Origin: Brevibacillus composti | GTDB taxonomy: Bacteria; Bacillota; Bacilli; Brevibacillales; Brevibacillaceae | Assembly (NCBI RefSeq): GCF_016406105.1 | Contig: NZ_CP066308.1 | Coordinates: 3,858,001-3,922,000 of the forward strand | DNA length: 64,000 nt | Reading direction: 5' to 3' | Shown here: positions 42,815-55,010 of the stretch, one piece after another | Layout of the letters: every line of letters begins with the position of its first letter | Position numbering within the stretch: position 1 is the first letter of the stretch | Notes under the pieces: model-generated | The model's database searches: none | Seen by the model: the letters and a program-made list of their open reading frames with translations, nothing else | What the model was told of the DNA's origin: nothing | Program-made: the position numbers and the translations under genes

Positions 42815-43837
42815 ATGAAAGATTATATGAAAGCTATCCTATCGGCTACTTCCGCCAAATGGCTTGGCGTTGCCCTCTTCCTCCTGCTGCTGGCGTATCT
42901 AGGGTTCGCCAGCCTGGTCTTCGGGATCGTGGAAACGAGCTGGCATACCGTCATCGACGCTTATACCCAATTTGACGGCTCCAATGAACATATCATTATT
43001 AAGGAAGTGCGTGTCCCTCGCGTGCTGAATGCGCTGGCCGTCGGCATCTGCCTCGGGATCGCCGGGACGCTCCTGCAATCCCTGACCCGCAATCCCATCG
43101 CCGATGTCGAGCTGTTCGGGCTGAATGCCGGGGCTGCCTTCTTCGTCGTCGTCGCGATTACCTTTTTCGGCATCAGCTCCCTGACGCAGTTTACCTGGAT
43201 CGCCTTTCTCGGCTCCGCCGTGAGCGGTGCGATCGTCTACCTCTTGGGCTCGCTGGGACGAGACGGAATGACCCCCGTCAAGCTCACTTTGGCCGGGGCC
43301 GCCATCACTGCGTTGGCCGCTTCCGCCCGTCACGGGATGATGGTGCTGAACGAAAAATCGGTTGACGAGGTGCTGTTCTGGCTGTCCGGTTCCGTCGGCG
43401 GCCGGAAGCTGGAGTTTTTGGAATCGGTCTTTCCCTACATGCTGTTCGCCTGGGTACTGGCCTTTTTGCTGGTGCGGCCGATTCAAACCCTGCTGATGGG
43501 CGATGACGTGGCCAAAGGTCTCGGTCAGCGCACCGTCCTGGTCAAACTGGCGGCTGGTGCAGCCATCGTGCTGCTCTCCGGCAGCTCCGTAGCCGTCGCC
43601 GGACCGATCGGCTTCGTCGGGCTGGTCACGCCCCATCTCGCCCGTTTTCTCGTCGGGATCGAGACGCGCTGGGTGATGCTCTACAGCGGCCTTTTGGGGG
43701 CAGCCCTTCTGCTCGCCGCAGATATCGCCGCCCGCTTCATCGCCAAGCCAGCCGAGGTGCCCATCGGCGTCATGACCGCCCTGATCGGCATTCCCTTCTT
43801 CATTTACGTCGCACGAAAGGGGCTGGACAAAGGATGA
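42815..43837 (+). CDS. FecCD-family iron-siderophore permease 1
   Basis: A 340-residue permease with about nine or ten transmembrane segments. Typical BtuC/FecCD motifs are RVPRVLNALAVGICLGIAGTLLQSLTRNPIADVELFGLNAGA and GPIGFVGLVTPHLARFLVG, the latter being the ATPase-contact region. An internal ATG at 42827 may be the true start because AAGG touches the first ATG. It overlaps the next permease gene by 4 bases (ATGA), so the two halves of the membrane channel are co-translated. Confidence 0.94.
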   Translation: MKDYMKAILSATSAKWLGVALFLLLLAYLGFASLVFGIVETSWHTVIDAYTQFDGSNEHIIIKEVRVPRVLNALAVGICLGIAGTLLQSLTRNPIADVELFGLNAGAAFFVVVAITFFGISSLTQFTWIAFLGSAVSGAIVYLLGSLGRDGMTPVKLTLAGAAITALAASARHGMMVLNEKSVDEVLFWLSGSVGGRKLEFLESVFPYMLFAWVLAFLLVRPIQTLLMGDDVAKGLGQRTVLVKLAAGAAIVLLSGSSVAVAGPIGFVGLVTPHLARFLVGIETRWVMLYSGLLGAALLLAADIAARFIAKPAEVPIGVMTALIGIPFFIYVARKGLDKG

Positions 43838-44871
43838 GAGGCTACCTGACTTTGCGCCCCGGCAAGCGCTTTTCGTCTTTTCATTTGCATAAAAAAACAA
43901 TCTGGGTGACAGCGGCCGCCGCTCTCCTCACCTTCGCCGCGGCTGTCATCAGTCTGGGCATGGGAGAGATCAAGCTCTCCCCCCTCGATGTCCTGAAGGT
44001 GCTGATCGGCATCGGCGACGAGCAGTCTTCTCTGGTCGTGTGGCAGTTCCGCATGCCGCGCATCTTCGTCGGCTTTCTGGTCGGAGCGGCTCTGGCCGCA
44101 GCCGGTGCCATCATGCAAGGGGTCGTGCGCAATCCCCTGGCCGCTCCGGACATCCTCGGCGTCTCCGGCGGCGCATCGGTAGCCGCTGTTGCCTTCCTGT
44201 TGTTCTTTGAAACGGTCAGTATCAAATGGCTGCCTCCCGTCGCTTTTCTGGGCGCTACCCTGATCATGTTCCTGCTGTACGCACTGGCTTGGAAAAAGGG
44301 AGTCACCCCGCTGCGGCTGGTGCTGATCGGTGTCGGTCTCAAGATCGCGGCCAGCGCTGTCGTGACCATGCTGATCACATTCAGTCCGTTCCTGCTGCAA
44401 AACAAGGCCATTCTCTGGCTGACCGGGAGCATCTACGGGGTGTCCTGGTCCGACGCGCGCATGATCCTGCCCTGGACGGTCGGTCTGATCCTCCTCGCCG
44501 CGCTAATGGCCAGACGGGTCAACATCCAGCAGCTCGGGGACGACATCTCCAAGAGCCTGGGAAGCGCCGTCCAGCGCGACCGCTTTTTCCTGCTTCTGAT
44601 CTGCGCAGCGCTGACCGGGACAGCCGTCTCCGTGGGTGGAGAGATCAGCTTCGTCGCTCTCCTGGCGCCGCATATCGCCAAACAGCTGGTCGGCCCGTCC
44701 TTTGGCCATGCGCTGCCCTTGTCCGCGCTGATTGGCGCCATGATCGTGCTCTTGGCAGATTTGGTTGCCCGCGTGGCTTTTTCGCCGATTGACGTGCCTG
44801 TCGGTGTCTTTACATCCGCTGTCGGCGCACCGTTTTTCATCTTTTTGCTGTACAGAAACCGCCATCGGTAA
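43834..44871 (+). CDS. FecCD-family iron-siderophore permease 2
   Basis: A 345-residue second permease half with the motifs [43 protein letters not shown] and [19 protein letters not shown]. It forms a heterodimer with permease 1 in the cytoplasmic membrane. It is followed after 34 bases by the ATPase gene. Confidence 0.94.
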   Translation: MRGYLTLRPGKRFSSFHLHKKTIWVTAAAALLTFAAAVISLGMGEIKLSPLDVLKVLIGIGDEQSSLVVWQFRMPRIFVGFLVGAALAAAGAIMQGVVRNPLAAPDILGVSGGASVAAVAFLLFFETVSIKWLPPVAFLGATLIMFLLYALAWKKGVTPLRLVLIGVGLKIAASAVVTMLITFSPFLLQNKAILWLTGSIYGVSWSDARMILPWTVGLILLAALMARRVNIQQLGDDISKSLGSAVQRDRFFLLLICAALTGTAVSVGGEISFVALLAPHIAKQLVGPSFGHALPLSALIGAMIVLLADLVARVAFSPIDVPVGVFTSAVGAPFFIFLLYRNRHR

Positions 44872-44905
44872 TCGGATCGTTACACAGAAACCAAAGGAGC
44901 CCGTG

Positions 44906-45754
44906 ATGATCGTGCATGCCCTGGAGACCCGAGAACTCACGCTGTCTTACGGAGAGCGGAATATTATTGAATCGCTCAATCTGGCCGTCCCCCGCGGCAA
45001 AATCACCGTCTTTATCGGCAGCAACGGCTGCGGGAAATCGACGCTGCTCCGCTCCCTCGCCCGTCTGCTGAAGCCCAAGGAAGGGGCGATTCTGCTGGAC
45101 GGCGAAGCCATAGCCAAGCGTCCGACCAAGGAAGTAGCCAAACGGCTGGCGATCCTTCCCCAAGGGCCGGTCGCGCCGGAAGGCTTGACCGTGCTGCAGC
45201 TGGTCAAACAAGGACGCTATCCCCATCAAAGCTGGCTGCAGCAATGGTCGGAAGAGGACGAAAAGATGGTGAAAAAAGCGCTGGAGGCCACCCAGCTCAC
45301 CTCCCTGGCCGACCGCGAAGTGGATTCGCTCTCCGGCGGCCAACGTCAGCGGGCTTGGATCGCCATGACCTTAGCCCAGGGGACGGAGACCATCCTGCTG
45401 GACGAACCGACTACCTACCTGGACATGTCGCACCAGATCGAGATTCTCGACCTGCTCTACGAATTGAACCAGACGGAGCAGCGGACGATTGTGATGGTGC
45501 TGCACGACCTGAACCTCGCCTGCCGCTACGCCGACCACATCGTCGCCGTACATGACCGCAGCGTGGTGGCGGAAGGACATCCGCATGCCATCATGACCGA
45601 GGAGCTCGTCCGCCGGGTCTTCCAGATGGACTGCCAGATTACCCGCGACCCCATTTACGGCACGCCGATGTGCATCCCGTTCAGCAAAAGCCGGTTGGCT
45701 GCAAAGACATCGGCCGCACCGCAAGAAGAGCAGAAAATCGCCGTGCATGTATAG
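44906..45754 (+). CDS. Iron-siderophore ABC transporter ATP-binding protein
   Basis: A 282-residue FecE/FhuC-type ATPase: Walker [15 protein letters not shown]-loop in LAILPQGPV, signature [13 protein letters not shown], Walker [13 protein letters not shown] and H-switch [10 protein letters not shown]. The ATG at 44906 (or the adjacent GTG at 44903) has AAAGGAG upstream; the open frame extends 47 codons further into permease 2 in another frame and is not native. It is the last gene of the unit, followed by a terminator. Confidence 0.95.
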   Translation: MIVHALETRELTLSYGERNIIESLNLAVPRGKITVFIGSNGCGKSTLLRSLARLLKPKEGAILLDGEAIAKRPTKEVAKRLAILPQGPVAPEGLTVLQLVKQGRYPHQSWLQQWSEEDEKMVKKALEATQLTSLADREVDSLSGGQRQRAWIAMTLAQGTETILLDEPTTYLDMSHQIEILDLLYELNQTEQRTIVMVLHDLNLACRYADHIVAVHDRSVVAEGHPHAIMTEELVRRVFQMDCQITRDPIYGTPMCIPFSKSRLAAKTSAAPQEEQKIAVHV

Positions 45755-45775
45755 ATCACCCCATATACGGATTAG

Positions 45776-45806
45776 AAGGCCCAGAGCGAAAACTCCGGGC
45801 CTTTTT
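45776..45806 (+). terminator. Terminator of the siderophore transport operon
   Basis: AAGGCCC/GGGCCTT stem with inner AGAG/CTC pairing, followed by TTTTT. Confidence 0.85.
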
Positions 45807-45895
45807 GCGTAAGCGGATGGCTGCCGTTCCCCGCAATAACTGCCGTTCCCCAGGCGATGTCAGGTGCAATCGCTTGCGTTTGCACCAGCATGATC

Positions 45896-45931
45896 GAAAA
45901 AAAGCCCGCCCCGCTGCTTTCGCAAGCGGGA
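45896..45931 (-). terminator. eno terminator
   Basis: Minus-strand CCCGCTTGC-GAAA-GCAGCGGG hairpin followed by GCGGGC and seven T, about 35 bases after the eno stop. Confidence 0.75.
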
Positions 45932-45965
45932 ACGGACTTCTCGGATCCCCGTGATACACTTATCT

Positions 45966-47267
<1,302 letters not shown>

Positions 47268-47311
47268 TTATGCTCGGTTCTCGATCATGACGAATCTGTT
47301 GTACACATACA

Positions 47312-47341
47312 TTCATACCTATATCCAAGCCATTTGGTCAA
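47312..47341 (-). promoter_or_regulatory. Possible eno promoter
   Basis: Minus-strand TTGACC (47336-47341), 18 bases, TATGAA (47312-47317). It would allow eno to be expressed apart from the upstream operon. Confidence 0.4.
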
Positions 47342-47407
47342 GCCATTGTTTCGGAAAATGATTTTTTACCGCCGGGCTTGGAGCGGCTTGGCCGGACGCG
47401 GCCCTTC

Positions 47408-48961
47408 TCACTGCTTGCCTTCTCCCGCGATCAGCGTCCGTCCGGTCATCTCCGCCGGCTGCGCTACGCCCAGCAGATGGAGAACGGTCGGAGACAAGTC
47501 AGCCAGCACGCCGTCTTCCCGCAGGGTGACGCCTTCGCGGGTGACGATCACCGGCACCGGATACGTGCTGTGCGAGGTAATCGGGCGTCCCGCCTCGTCC
47601 AGCATCAGATCGGCATTGCCGTGGTCCGCTGTGATAATGGCCGCGCCGCCTTTGGCGAGGATGGCGTCCACCACTTTGCCCAAGCATGCGTCCACCGTCT
47701 CCACTGCCTGGATCGTCGGCTCCATTTTACCCGAGTGACCGACCATGTCGCAGTTGGCAAAATTGAGGATGATCGCATCAAAATGGTCGGCCTCGATCTC
47801 TCTCAGCACGGCTTCGGTTACCCCCGGCGCGCTCATCTCCGGCTGCAAATCATAGGTCGCTACCTTGGGGGACGGGATCAGGATGCGGGTCTCACCCGGG
47901 AATTCCTGCTCGCGGCCGCCGCTGAAAAAGAAGGTGACATGCGGGTATTTCTCCGTCTCGGCGATTCGCAGCTGGCGCAGGCCGTTTTGCGAGAGCACTT
48001 CGCCCAGTGTATTGTCCAGGTTGCTCGGCTTGTAGGCCACATAGCCGTCGACCGTTTCTGAAAAATGGGTGAGACAGACGAAATAGAGATCGCGCGGACG
48101 GGCTTCGCCCCGGTCGAAACCGCGGAAATCCTCATTGGTAAACGCCTGGGAGATCTGGATCGCGCGGTCCGGGCGGAAGTTGAAAAAGATGATCGAATCG
48201 CCGCTCTGGATCGTCGATACCGGCTGCCCCTGTTCGTCCACGATAACGGTCGGCATTACGAATTCGTCCATAATCGACTTTTCGTACGATTCCTTGACCG
48301 CCTGGATCGGATCCGTGTAGGCAGGAGCGTCCCCGTATACCATCGCCCGGTATGCCTTTTCGATCCGCTCCCAGCGCTTGTCCCGGTCCATCGCGTAATA
48401 GCGGCCTTGGACGGTGGCGATCCGGCCGACGCCGAGCTCGGCGATTTTCGCCTGCAGCTCCTCGATATAGCCGACGGCGCTGTCCGGCGCGACGTCGCGC
48501 CCGTCCAGGAAGCCGTGGATAAAGACGCGGCTGACTCCCTGCCGTTTGGCCAGATCGAGAATCGCAAACAGGTGCTGGATATGGCTGTGCACGCCGCCAT
48601 CGGACAGAAGTCCGAACAGATGCACCTGCTTGTCATTCGCCTTGGCATGCTGGAAGGCGCCGACGAGCGTCTCGTTCTCGAAAAAGTCGCCTTCCCGGAT
48701 CGATTTCGTGATCCGGGTCAAATCCTGATAAACCACACGCCCCGCGCCGATATTCAGGTGGCCCACCTCGGAATTGCCCATCTGCCCCTCCGGCAGCCCG
48801 ACCGCCAGTCCGCTCGCCTCCAGCGTCGCATGAGGGTACTGATTCCAATAGCGGTCGAAATGGGGCTTTTTCGCCTGTGCCACCGCATTTCCATACTGCT
48901 CATCCCGCAGCGCAAACCCATCCAGAATGATGAGCGCCACCGGTTTTGGACGTTGTGTCAT
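47408..48961 (-). CDS. gpmI: 2,3-bisphosphoglycerate-independent phosphoglycerate mutase
   Basis: A 517-residue Mn-dependent mutase interconverting 3- and 2-phosphoglycerate. The phosphatase-like metal site begins [11 protein letters not shown]. The catalytic serine is in [16 protein letters not shown] (near 62). Later metal ligands are in [12 protein letters not shown] and [15 protein letters not shown] precedes the ATG. It lies 12 bases after tpiA. Confidence 0.97.
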   Translation of the reverse strand: MTQRPKPVALIILDGFALRDEQYGNAVAQAKKPHFDRYWNQYPHATLEASGLAVGLPEGQMGNSEVGHLNIGAGRVVYQDLTRITKSIREGDFFENETLVGAFQHAKANDKQVHLFGLLSDGGVHSHIQHLFAILDLAKRQGVSRVFIHGFLDGRDVAPDSAVGYIEELQAKIAELGVGRIATVQGRYYAMDRDKRWERIEKAYRAMVYGDAPAYTDPIQAVKESYEKSIMDEFVMPTVIVDEQGQPVSTIQSGDSIIFFNFRPDRAIQISQAFTNEDFRGFDRGEARPRDLYFVCLTHFSETVDGYVAYKPSNLDNTLGEVLSQNGLRQLRIAETEKYPHVTFFFSGGREQEFPGETRILIPSPKVATYDLQPEMSAPGVTEAVLREIEADHFDAIILNFANCDMVGHSGKMEPTIQAVETVDACLGKVVDAILAKGGAAIITADHGNADLMLDEAGRPITSHSTYPVPVIVTREGVTLREDGVLADLSPTVLHLLGVAQPAEMTGRTLIAGEGKQ

Positions 48962-48973
48962 GATGTTTCCTCC

Positions 48974-49726
48974 CTATCGAGCGCCTAGGACCAGCCCGCG
49001 AAAGCTGTCCGCCGTCAGGCTGGCACCGCCGACCAGCGCACCGTCAATGTCCGGCTCGGCCATAAAACTGGCGATGTTATCCGGCTTTACGCTGCCCCCG
49101 TACTGAATCCGCACCACCGACGCCGCCGCTTCTCCGAAGTCCTCGGCGATCACGCGGCGGATCACTGCGATCGTCTCGTTGGCATCCGCTGCGGTAGAGG
49201 ACTTGCCAGTCCCGATCGCCCAGATGGGTTCGTAAGCGATGACGACATCGGCGAGCTGCGCTGTATCTGCGCCGGCGAGCGCCGCTTTTGTCTGCTTGCC
49301 GACGACTGCTGCCGTCTCGCCCGCTTCCCTCTCCTCCAGGCTTTCTCCGACGCAGACGATCGGCCGAAGACCGTGCTTGAGGGCAGCCCGTGTCTTTTTA
49401 TTGACGCTCTCATCCGTTTCATGGAAATACTGGCGCCGCTCCGAGTGGCCGATGATCACGTACTTCACGCCCAGCTCCTTCAGCATCAGCGGACTGATCT
49501 CGCCGGTAAATGCGCCTTGCTCTTCAAAATGCATGTTCTGCGCGCCCAGGGCTATTCCTGTGCCCTGCAGCGCCTCGGCCAAAGCAGGCAGGGCAGTGAA
49601 CGGCGCACAGACGACCTGCTCGACGCCTTCCACCTCTTCCTGCTGCTTCACGGCTTCCGCAAATTGCTTGGCTTCCGCAATGGTTTTAAACATTTTCCAG
49701 TTTCCTGCCACGATTGGGGTTCTCAG
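48974..49726 (-). CDS. tpiA: Triosephosphate isomerase, apparent CTG start
   Basis: A 250-residue TIM-barrel enzyme. It has AGNWKMFKT (active-site Lys), [14 protein letters not shown] (His), [12 protein letters not shown] (Glu) and the phosphate loops GGSVKPDN and GALVGGAS. The usual N terminus MRTPI(I/V)AGNWKM is encoded here as CTG-AGA-ACC-CCA-ATC-GTG. The ribosome site AGGGAGG lies 9 bases before the CTG at 49726 and overlaps the pgk stop. The first canonical start, GTG at 49711, is too far from it and would delete a beta strand. CTG initiation is inferred. It follows pgk by 14 bases. Confidence 0.9.
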   Translation of the reverse strand: MRTPIVAGNWKMFKTIAEAKQFAEAVKQQEEVEGVEQVVCAPFTALPALAEALQGTGIALGAQNMHFEEQGAFTGEISPLMLKELGVKYVIIGHSERRQYFHETDESVNKKTRAALKHGLRPIVCVGESLEEREAGETAAVVGKQTKAALAGADTAQLADVVIAYEPIWAIGTGKSSTAADANETIAVIRRVIAEDFGEAAASVVRIQYGGSVKPDNIASFMAEPDIDGALVGGASLTADSFRGLVLGAR

Positions 49727-49740
49727 AGGAATCGCCCTCC

Positions 49741-50925
49741 CTATTCGTTATCCTGCAGTACAGCGACGCCCGGCAGTTCCTTGCCTTCCATGAACTCCAG
49801 GGATGCGCCGCCGCCTGTCGAAATATGCGTCATCTTCTCGGCCACGCCTGCTTTCTCCACAGCCGCGACGGAATCGCCGCCGCCGATGATCGTCGTACCC
49901 TGGCAGGCTTCCATCGCTTTGGCTACCCCGATCGTGCCGGCCGCAAAGGCATCCATCTCGAATACGCCCATCGGTCCGTTCCAGACGACGGTCTTGGAAT
50001 CGACGATTACCTGATGATACAGCTCCACCGTTTTCGGGCCGATGTCGAGCGCCATCCAGCCATCCGGGATCGCATCCACGGCGACGGTCTTTTTCTCCGC
50101 ATCTGCCGCGAAGCGGTCCGCCACGACCACGTCAACCGGCATCAGGAGTTGCACGCCCCGCTCTTTGGCCTGGGCCATCAGCTCACGGGCCAGATCCAGC
50201 TTGTCGTCCTCGCAGAGGGAAGCGCCGATGGCATAGCCCTGCGCCTTGAGGAAGGTATTGGCCATTCCTCCCCCGATGATCAGGTGGTCCACTTTGGTCA
50301 AAAGGTTTTCGATGACCGCGATTTTATCCTTTACCTTGGCGCCGCCGACGATGGCCGTAAAGGGGCGCTCCGGGCTGGACAGAGCGCCGCCGAGGAAGCG
50401 AATTTCCTTTTCCATCAAAAGGCCGGCCACAGCCGGTATGTATTCGGCGATGCCTGCCGTCGACGCATGCGCCCGGTGTGCCGCGCCAAACGCGTCGTTG
50501 ACAAACAGATCCGCCAGATTGGCAAAGCTTTTTGCGAGTGCAGGATCGTTCTTTTCTTCGCCTGCGTGGAAACGAACGTTTTCGAGCAGAATCACATCGC
50601 CGTTCTGCATCGCAGAAACAGCCGCCTCCACTTCGGGGCCGACCGAATCATCCAGTTTTTTGACCTCCTTGCCCAGTAAACCGGAGAGATGCTCCGCCGC
50701 CGGCGTCAGCCTCATTTCCTCGACCACTTGTCCTTTGGGACGGCCGAAGTGGCTGGCCAAAATCACTTTGGCCCCTGCCTCCAGCAAAAACCGAATGGTC
50801 GGCACAGCTGCACGAATCCGTGTATCGTCCGTAATTACGCCGTCCTGCATCGGCACATTAAAATCGACGCGGCAAAATACCCGTTTGCCTGCCAGATCGA
50901 TATCGCGGATAGACTTCTTGTTCAT
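49741..50925 (-). CDS. pgk: Phosphoglycerate kinase
   Basis: A 394-residue kinase making ATP from 1,3-bisphosphoglycerate. The N-terminal domain has [15 protein letters not shown] and [10 protein letters not shown]. The C-terminal nucleotide domain has [24 protein letters not shown] and [11 protein letters not shown]. The ATG at 50925 has GGGGAGGAT upstream; the longer open frame crosses the gapA-pgk gap and is not native. It lies 164 bases after gapA, with a hairpin between them. Confidence 0.97.
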   Translation of the reverse strand: MNKKSIRDIDLAGKRVFCRVDFNVPMQDGVITDDTRIRAAVPTIRFLLEAGAKVILASHFGRPKGQVVEEMRLTPAAEHLSGLLGKEVKKLDDSVGPEVEAAVSAMQNGDVILLENVRFHAGEEKNDPALAKSFANLADLFVNDAFGAAHRAHASTAGIAEYIPAVAGLLMEKEIRFLGGALSSPERPFTAIVGGAKVKDKIAVIENLLTKVDHLIIGGGMANTFLKAQGYAIGASLCEDDKLDLARELMAQAKERGVQLLMPVDVVVADRFAADAEKKTVAVDAIPDGWMALDIGPKTVELYHQVIVDSKTVVWNGPMGVFEMDAFAAGTIGVAKAMEACQGTTIIGGGDSVAAVEKAGVAEKMTHISTGGGASLEFMEGKELPGVAVLQDNE

Positions 50926-51039
50926 GAACGATCCTCCCCAACAAAATAGCTCATATTCGGAAAATACCATATTCGGCATGCTCGCAAAAGAGGACAAACA
51001 GCTAGAGACGTCCTGGACTTTTTGAACATCCTCATATGG

Positions 51040-51067
51040 GAAAAGGGAGAGGCTGCTCTCCCTTTTA
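51040..51067. terminator. Hairpin between gapA and pgk (possible attenuator)
   Basis: AAAAGGGAGAG/CTCTCCCTTTT, an 11-bp stem with a short loop. The minus-strand T-run is only four bases, so partial termination or mRNA stabilisation is more likely than a full stop. Confidence 0.6.
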
Positions 51068-51089
51068 CACAACAGTTCTATTTTACGTG

Positions 51090-52112
<1,023 letters not shown>

Positions 52113-53474
52113 TTACATGGCTTTTTTATGTGTGAATGGACTTCCCGCCGCTTGAAATCGCCGGGCTGTCGCGATCGTAAGTACAGGCAAAACAAAAGCG
52201 AAAAAGAGATAAGGAAGACTTTCCAATGTGGGGATGCCGAGCGTCACCGCCATCACCATCGCCAGCCCGTTCCAGGGAATCAGGACCGGTATGACCAGCG
52301 TGGAGTCGAGCATCGTCCGTCCGAGAAATACATGCCCTCGCTCCATCTGGCCAAAGCGGGGAAGCAAGGTGGAGCCCATCACCAGAATCGGGATCGTCTG
52401 ATTGCAGCTGATGATGACGACCAAAAGCGACAGCAGTACGGCTTTGGCCGCCAGGATGACGGTGTTTTGCGTCCTGCCCAGAAGCCCCTCGACGAGCGGC
52501 GCCAGCAGATTGGCCCGATTCAGGATGCCATTGAGAAAGCCGGCCAGCGAAATCAGCACCAGCACGCTCAGGATGGCCATCATCCCGCCTCCGCGGACGA
52601 GCTGATCAAGAGCCGTCCCCGTGTGCAGCTCATAGCCGTGGAGGATCGAGCGACCCATCTGCGCCAGCTCTATTGGCACCGTGCCGATCACCAGTACAGC
52701 CGCTGCGAGCAGCCCGTAGAGCAGAGCCGGGACTGCCTTTACCCGAAAGGCGAATGATCCGATGAGGACCAGCAGCGGCATCAGCGGCAGCCAGCCGATG
52801 GCAAAGTGCTCACGTAGCAGCCCCTGGTAATGCGCAATCATCCCGCTGTCTCCGGACTGTGCCCGCAGCAGATCCAGCACGGCGAACAGCAGCGCCGTGA
52901 CGACCACCGCCGCGAGAGCCGTCCGACTGTTCCCGCGGTCCTCCCGCTCTGTCATTCCGATACTGCTGAGGATCAACAGCCTGCTGCTGGAGATGGGAGA
53001 AAAACGCTCGCCCACCATCGCTCCGCTGATGAGCGCTCCCGCTACCATCTCGGCGGGTACGCCCGCGGTATGGGAGATGCCCATCAGCGCCAGTCCGACC
53101 GTGCTCAGCGTCCCTACTGAGGTGCCGAGCAGATAGGAGGTTCCGGCGGCCAATAAGAAGGAAAGGATCAGCATGAATTTCACATCGACGACTGACAGTC
53201 CGTAATAGATGATCGCCGGGATCGTCCCGCCCATCATCAAGAGCGGAATCAAGAGCCCGACCAAAAACAGGATCATCAGGACGGGCTTGGTCTGTTTGAC
53301 CCCTTCCAGGCCATATTCCCACTGCTTCCGCCAGGAATACCCAAGTCTTTTTACACTTACCAGTGTGACCAAGATTGCCAAAACAATCCCTAAAAACAGC
53401 GGGAAACCAAACGTCAGACTAAGGGCGATGCCGGCTATCAGCGAGAGGATGGGGAGAAGCGAATACATATTCAT
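52113..53474 (-). CDS. NhaC-family Na+/H+ antiporter
   Basis: A 453-residue membrane protein with about 11-12 hydrophobic segments. Features of the NhaC/ion transporter superfamily include LLAAGTSYLLGTSVGTLSTVGLALMGI, ALISGAMVGERFSPISS and the mid-protein SCNQTIPILVMGS. Members exchange Na+ (or metabolite pairs such as malate-lactate) for H+. It is placed between cggR and gapA with 18-base gaps on both sides, so it should be repressed by CggR and induced by glycolytic flux. The substrate is not determined by sequence. Confidence 0.88.
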   Translation of the reverse strand: MNMYSLLPILSLIAGIALSLTFGFPLFLGIVLAILVTLVSVKRLGYSWRKQWEYGLEGVKQTKPVLMILFLVGLLIPLLMMGGTIPAIIYYGLSVVDVKFMLILSFLLAAGTSYLLGTSVGTLSTVGLALMGISHTAGVPAEMVAGALISGAMVGERFSPISSSRLLILSSIGMTEREDRGNSRTALAAVVVTALLFAVLDLLRAQSGDSGMIAHYQGLLREHFAIGWLPLMPLLVLIGSFAFRVKAVPALLYGLLAAAVLVIGTVPIELAQMGRSILHGYELHTGTALDQLVRGGGMMAILSVLVLISLAGFLNGILNRANLLAPLVEGLLGRTQNTVILAAKAVLLSLLVVIISCNQTIPILVMGSTLLPRFGQMERGHVFLGRTMLDSTLVIPVLIPWNGLAMVMAVTLGIPTLESLPYLFFAFVLPVLTIATARRFQAAGSPFTHKKAM

Positions 53475-53492
53475 CTGGCGTACTTCCTTCCG

Positions 53493-54524
53493 TTACAGTC
53501 GAGTAGCGGACAAGATCGCCCGTGCGGCTCCTTCGTCCGTGATAAGTACATTCTGGCACGACTGTTTGGCAAAGGAAAGGATCGCTTTTGCCTTGCTTTC
53601 TCCTCCGGCGATGGAGAGTACGGTCTCCGCCCGCTGGACATCCTCCAGCTGCAGCCCAATCGTCGGCAGCCTGTGAACGATCTGGCCGGCAGCGTCGAAG
53701 TAGTAGCCGAATGCCTCGGACACTGCTCCGGAGGCCCGCAGCTCCTGCAGCTCCGCTTCCGTATAGGAACGCCGCTTCGCCATCGTGAGCGCATCGCCGA
53801 TCCCGTGCACCACGATCCGCGTCTGCTGCAAAAGCGAGAGCACATCCTGCACCTGCGGCTCTTCCATCAGCGTCTGCAGGGCATCGGGACGCAGGCGGTC
53901 AGGGACGTGCAGCAGGCGATACGAGCTGCCTGTTTTGGCTGCCATGGCGGAGGCCAGCGTATTGGCCTGAAGCTCTACCCGCTCGCCCAGTCCGCCCCTC
54001 GCCGGCACGAACTGTACGCCGCGAAACGAAGGGGCTGGCGCCAGATGATGAGCCACGCTGGCGACGGAGGTCCCGCCCGTCACCGCGACGATGTCTCCCT
54101 CGCGGATGTACTGCTTCAGCAGCCGCGCTCCGACTCGTCCCAGCTCCTCGAGCACCCAGGCGGAGTGATCCGCATTTCCCTGCACGACGACCACCTGAGG
54201 GATCCCCAGCACCTGCTGAAGCTGCTCGGCCAGTTCGCTCAGCCCAAACAGGTCACTGGCGAGCGGCTCCATCTCTTCGAGGACTTGCGCGCCCTCTTCC
54301 GTCAGAGACATCCCGGCCGCAGTAACGTAGAGCAGGCCGGTCTCCTTCAGCAGTTCCACCTCTGCACGCAAGATCCGCTCCGTGGTCTGCATAGCCTGAG
54401 CCAGCGCCCGCCTGCCGATCGGCTGTTGGTGAGAAATCGACCGAAGCAGCATATAGCGATCCCGCATGACGGGGACCAGATCCGGAAGCAGTTTTTGTTG
54501 CATCTCGATAAAACGCTGCATCAT
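53493..54524 (-). CDS. cggR: Central glycolytic genes regulator (SorC/DeoR type)
   Basis: A 343-residue repressor of the gap operon. The N-terminal winged helix is near residues 25-80 (RYMLLRSISHQQPIGRRALAQAM). The SorC-type sugar-phosphate-binding domain follows (GDIVAVTGGTSVASVAHHL and VHGIGDALTMAKRR). In B. subtilis fructose-1,6-bisphosphate relieves CggR binding. The operator-like sequence upstream at 54573-54610 fits autoregulation. The ATG at 54524 (or the next codon) follows AAAGGAAG. Confidence 0.95.
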   Translation of the reverse strand: MMQRFIEMQQKLLPDLVPVMRDRYMLLRSISHQQPIGRRALAQAMQTTERILRAEVELLKETGLLYVTAAGMSLTEEGAQVLEEMEPLASDLFGLSELAEQLQQVLGIPQVVVVQGNADHSAWVLEELGRVGARLLKQYIREGDIVAVTGGTSVASVAHHLAPAPSFRGVQFVPARGGLGERVELQANTLASAMAAKTGSSYRLLHVPDRLRPDALQTLMEEPQVQDVLSLLQQTRIVVHGIGDALTMAKRRSYTEAELQELRASGAVSEAFGYYFDAAGQIVHRLPTIGLQLEDVQRAETVLSIAGGESKAKAILSFAKQSCQNVLITDEGAARAILSATRL

Positions 54525-54572
54525 GTGTACTTCCTTTTCCCCCAGGATTTGATTTTTCCAGACATGTTAAAC

Positions 54573-54610
54573 CGGGACATTTTTTGTCCATGTATATACA
54601 TTTTACGTCC
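54573..54610 (-). promoter_or_regulatory. CggR operator
   Basis: On the minus strand GGGAC-GTAAAA-TGTA and GGAC-AAAAAA-TGTC-CCG are two half-sites of the form GGGAC-N6-TGTC, as in the B. subtilis CggR operator, spaced by seven bases. They lie about 50-90 bases upstream of cggR. Confidence 0.8.
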
Positions 54611-54731
54611 CACTTAAACCAAAAAAAGAAACGCTTTTCGCACTTAGACTGTATCACAGTTGTCAAAAACATGCAAGATCCCTCCGCCCGGTTTTGGTTC
54701 TTTCCGGGATGCGCAGGGATCTCGCCGCTTC

Positions 54732-55007
54732 TCACTCTTTGCTTTTGGAGCGCCTGGCCAGCTCTGCCTGGAGCTCCTCCAGGGTCACGACATGGGTCAC
54801 TGACGGGAACACTTCCTCCCCGTCAATCTCCACCACCGGGATGACAAACAGGTACCGCTCGAGCAGCTCCGTGTCTTGCTCAATATTGACCAACCGCAGC
54901 TCCAGAGGGTATTCCTCCCGAAGCCCCTGCAGCATCACCTCTACCTGATCGCAGAGATGACACCCCGGTCGGCCGTACAGAACGATTTGAAATGGCTCAT
55001 TTTTCAC
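54732..55007 (-). CDS. Glutaredoxin/thioredoxin-like small protein
   Basis: A 91-residue thioredoxin-fold protein with the redox motif C-H-L-C (GRPGCHLCDQVEVML), the cis-proline region YLFVIPVVEIDGEEV and a C-terminal helix. It belongs to the DUF836/glutaredoxin-like group; its substrate is unknown. It begins 3 bases after the rpoN stop, so the two are co-transcribed. Confidence 0.88.
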   Translation of the reverse strand: MKNEPFQIVLYGRPGCHLCDQVEVMLQGLREEYPLELRLVNIEQDTELLERYLFVIPVVEIDGEEVFPSVTHVVTLEELQAELARRSKSKE

Positions 55008-55010
55008 CGA

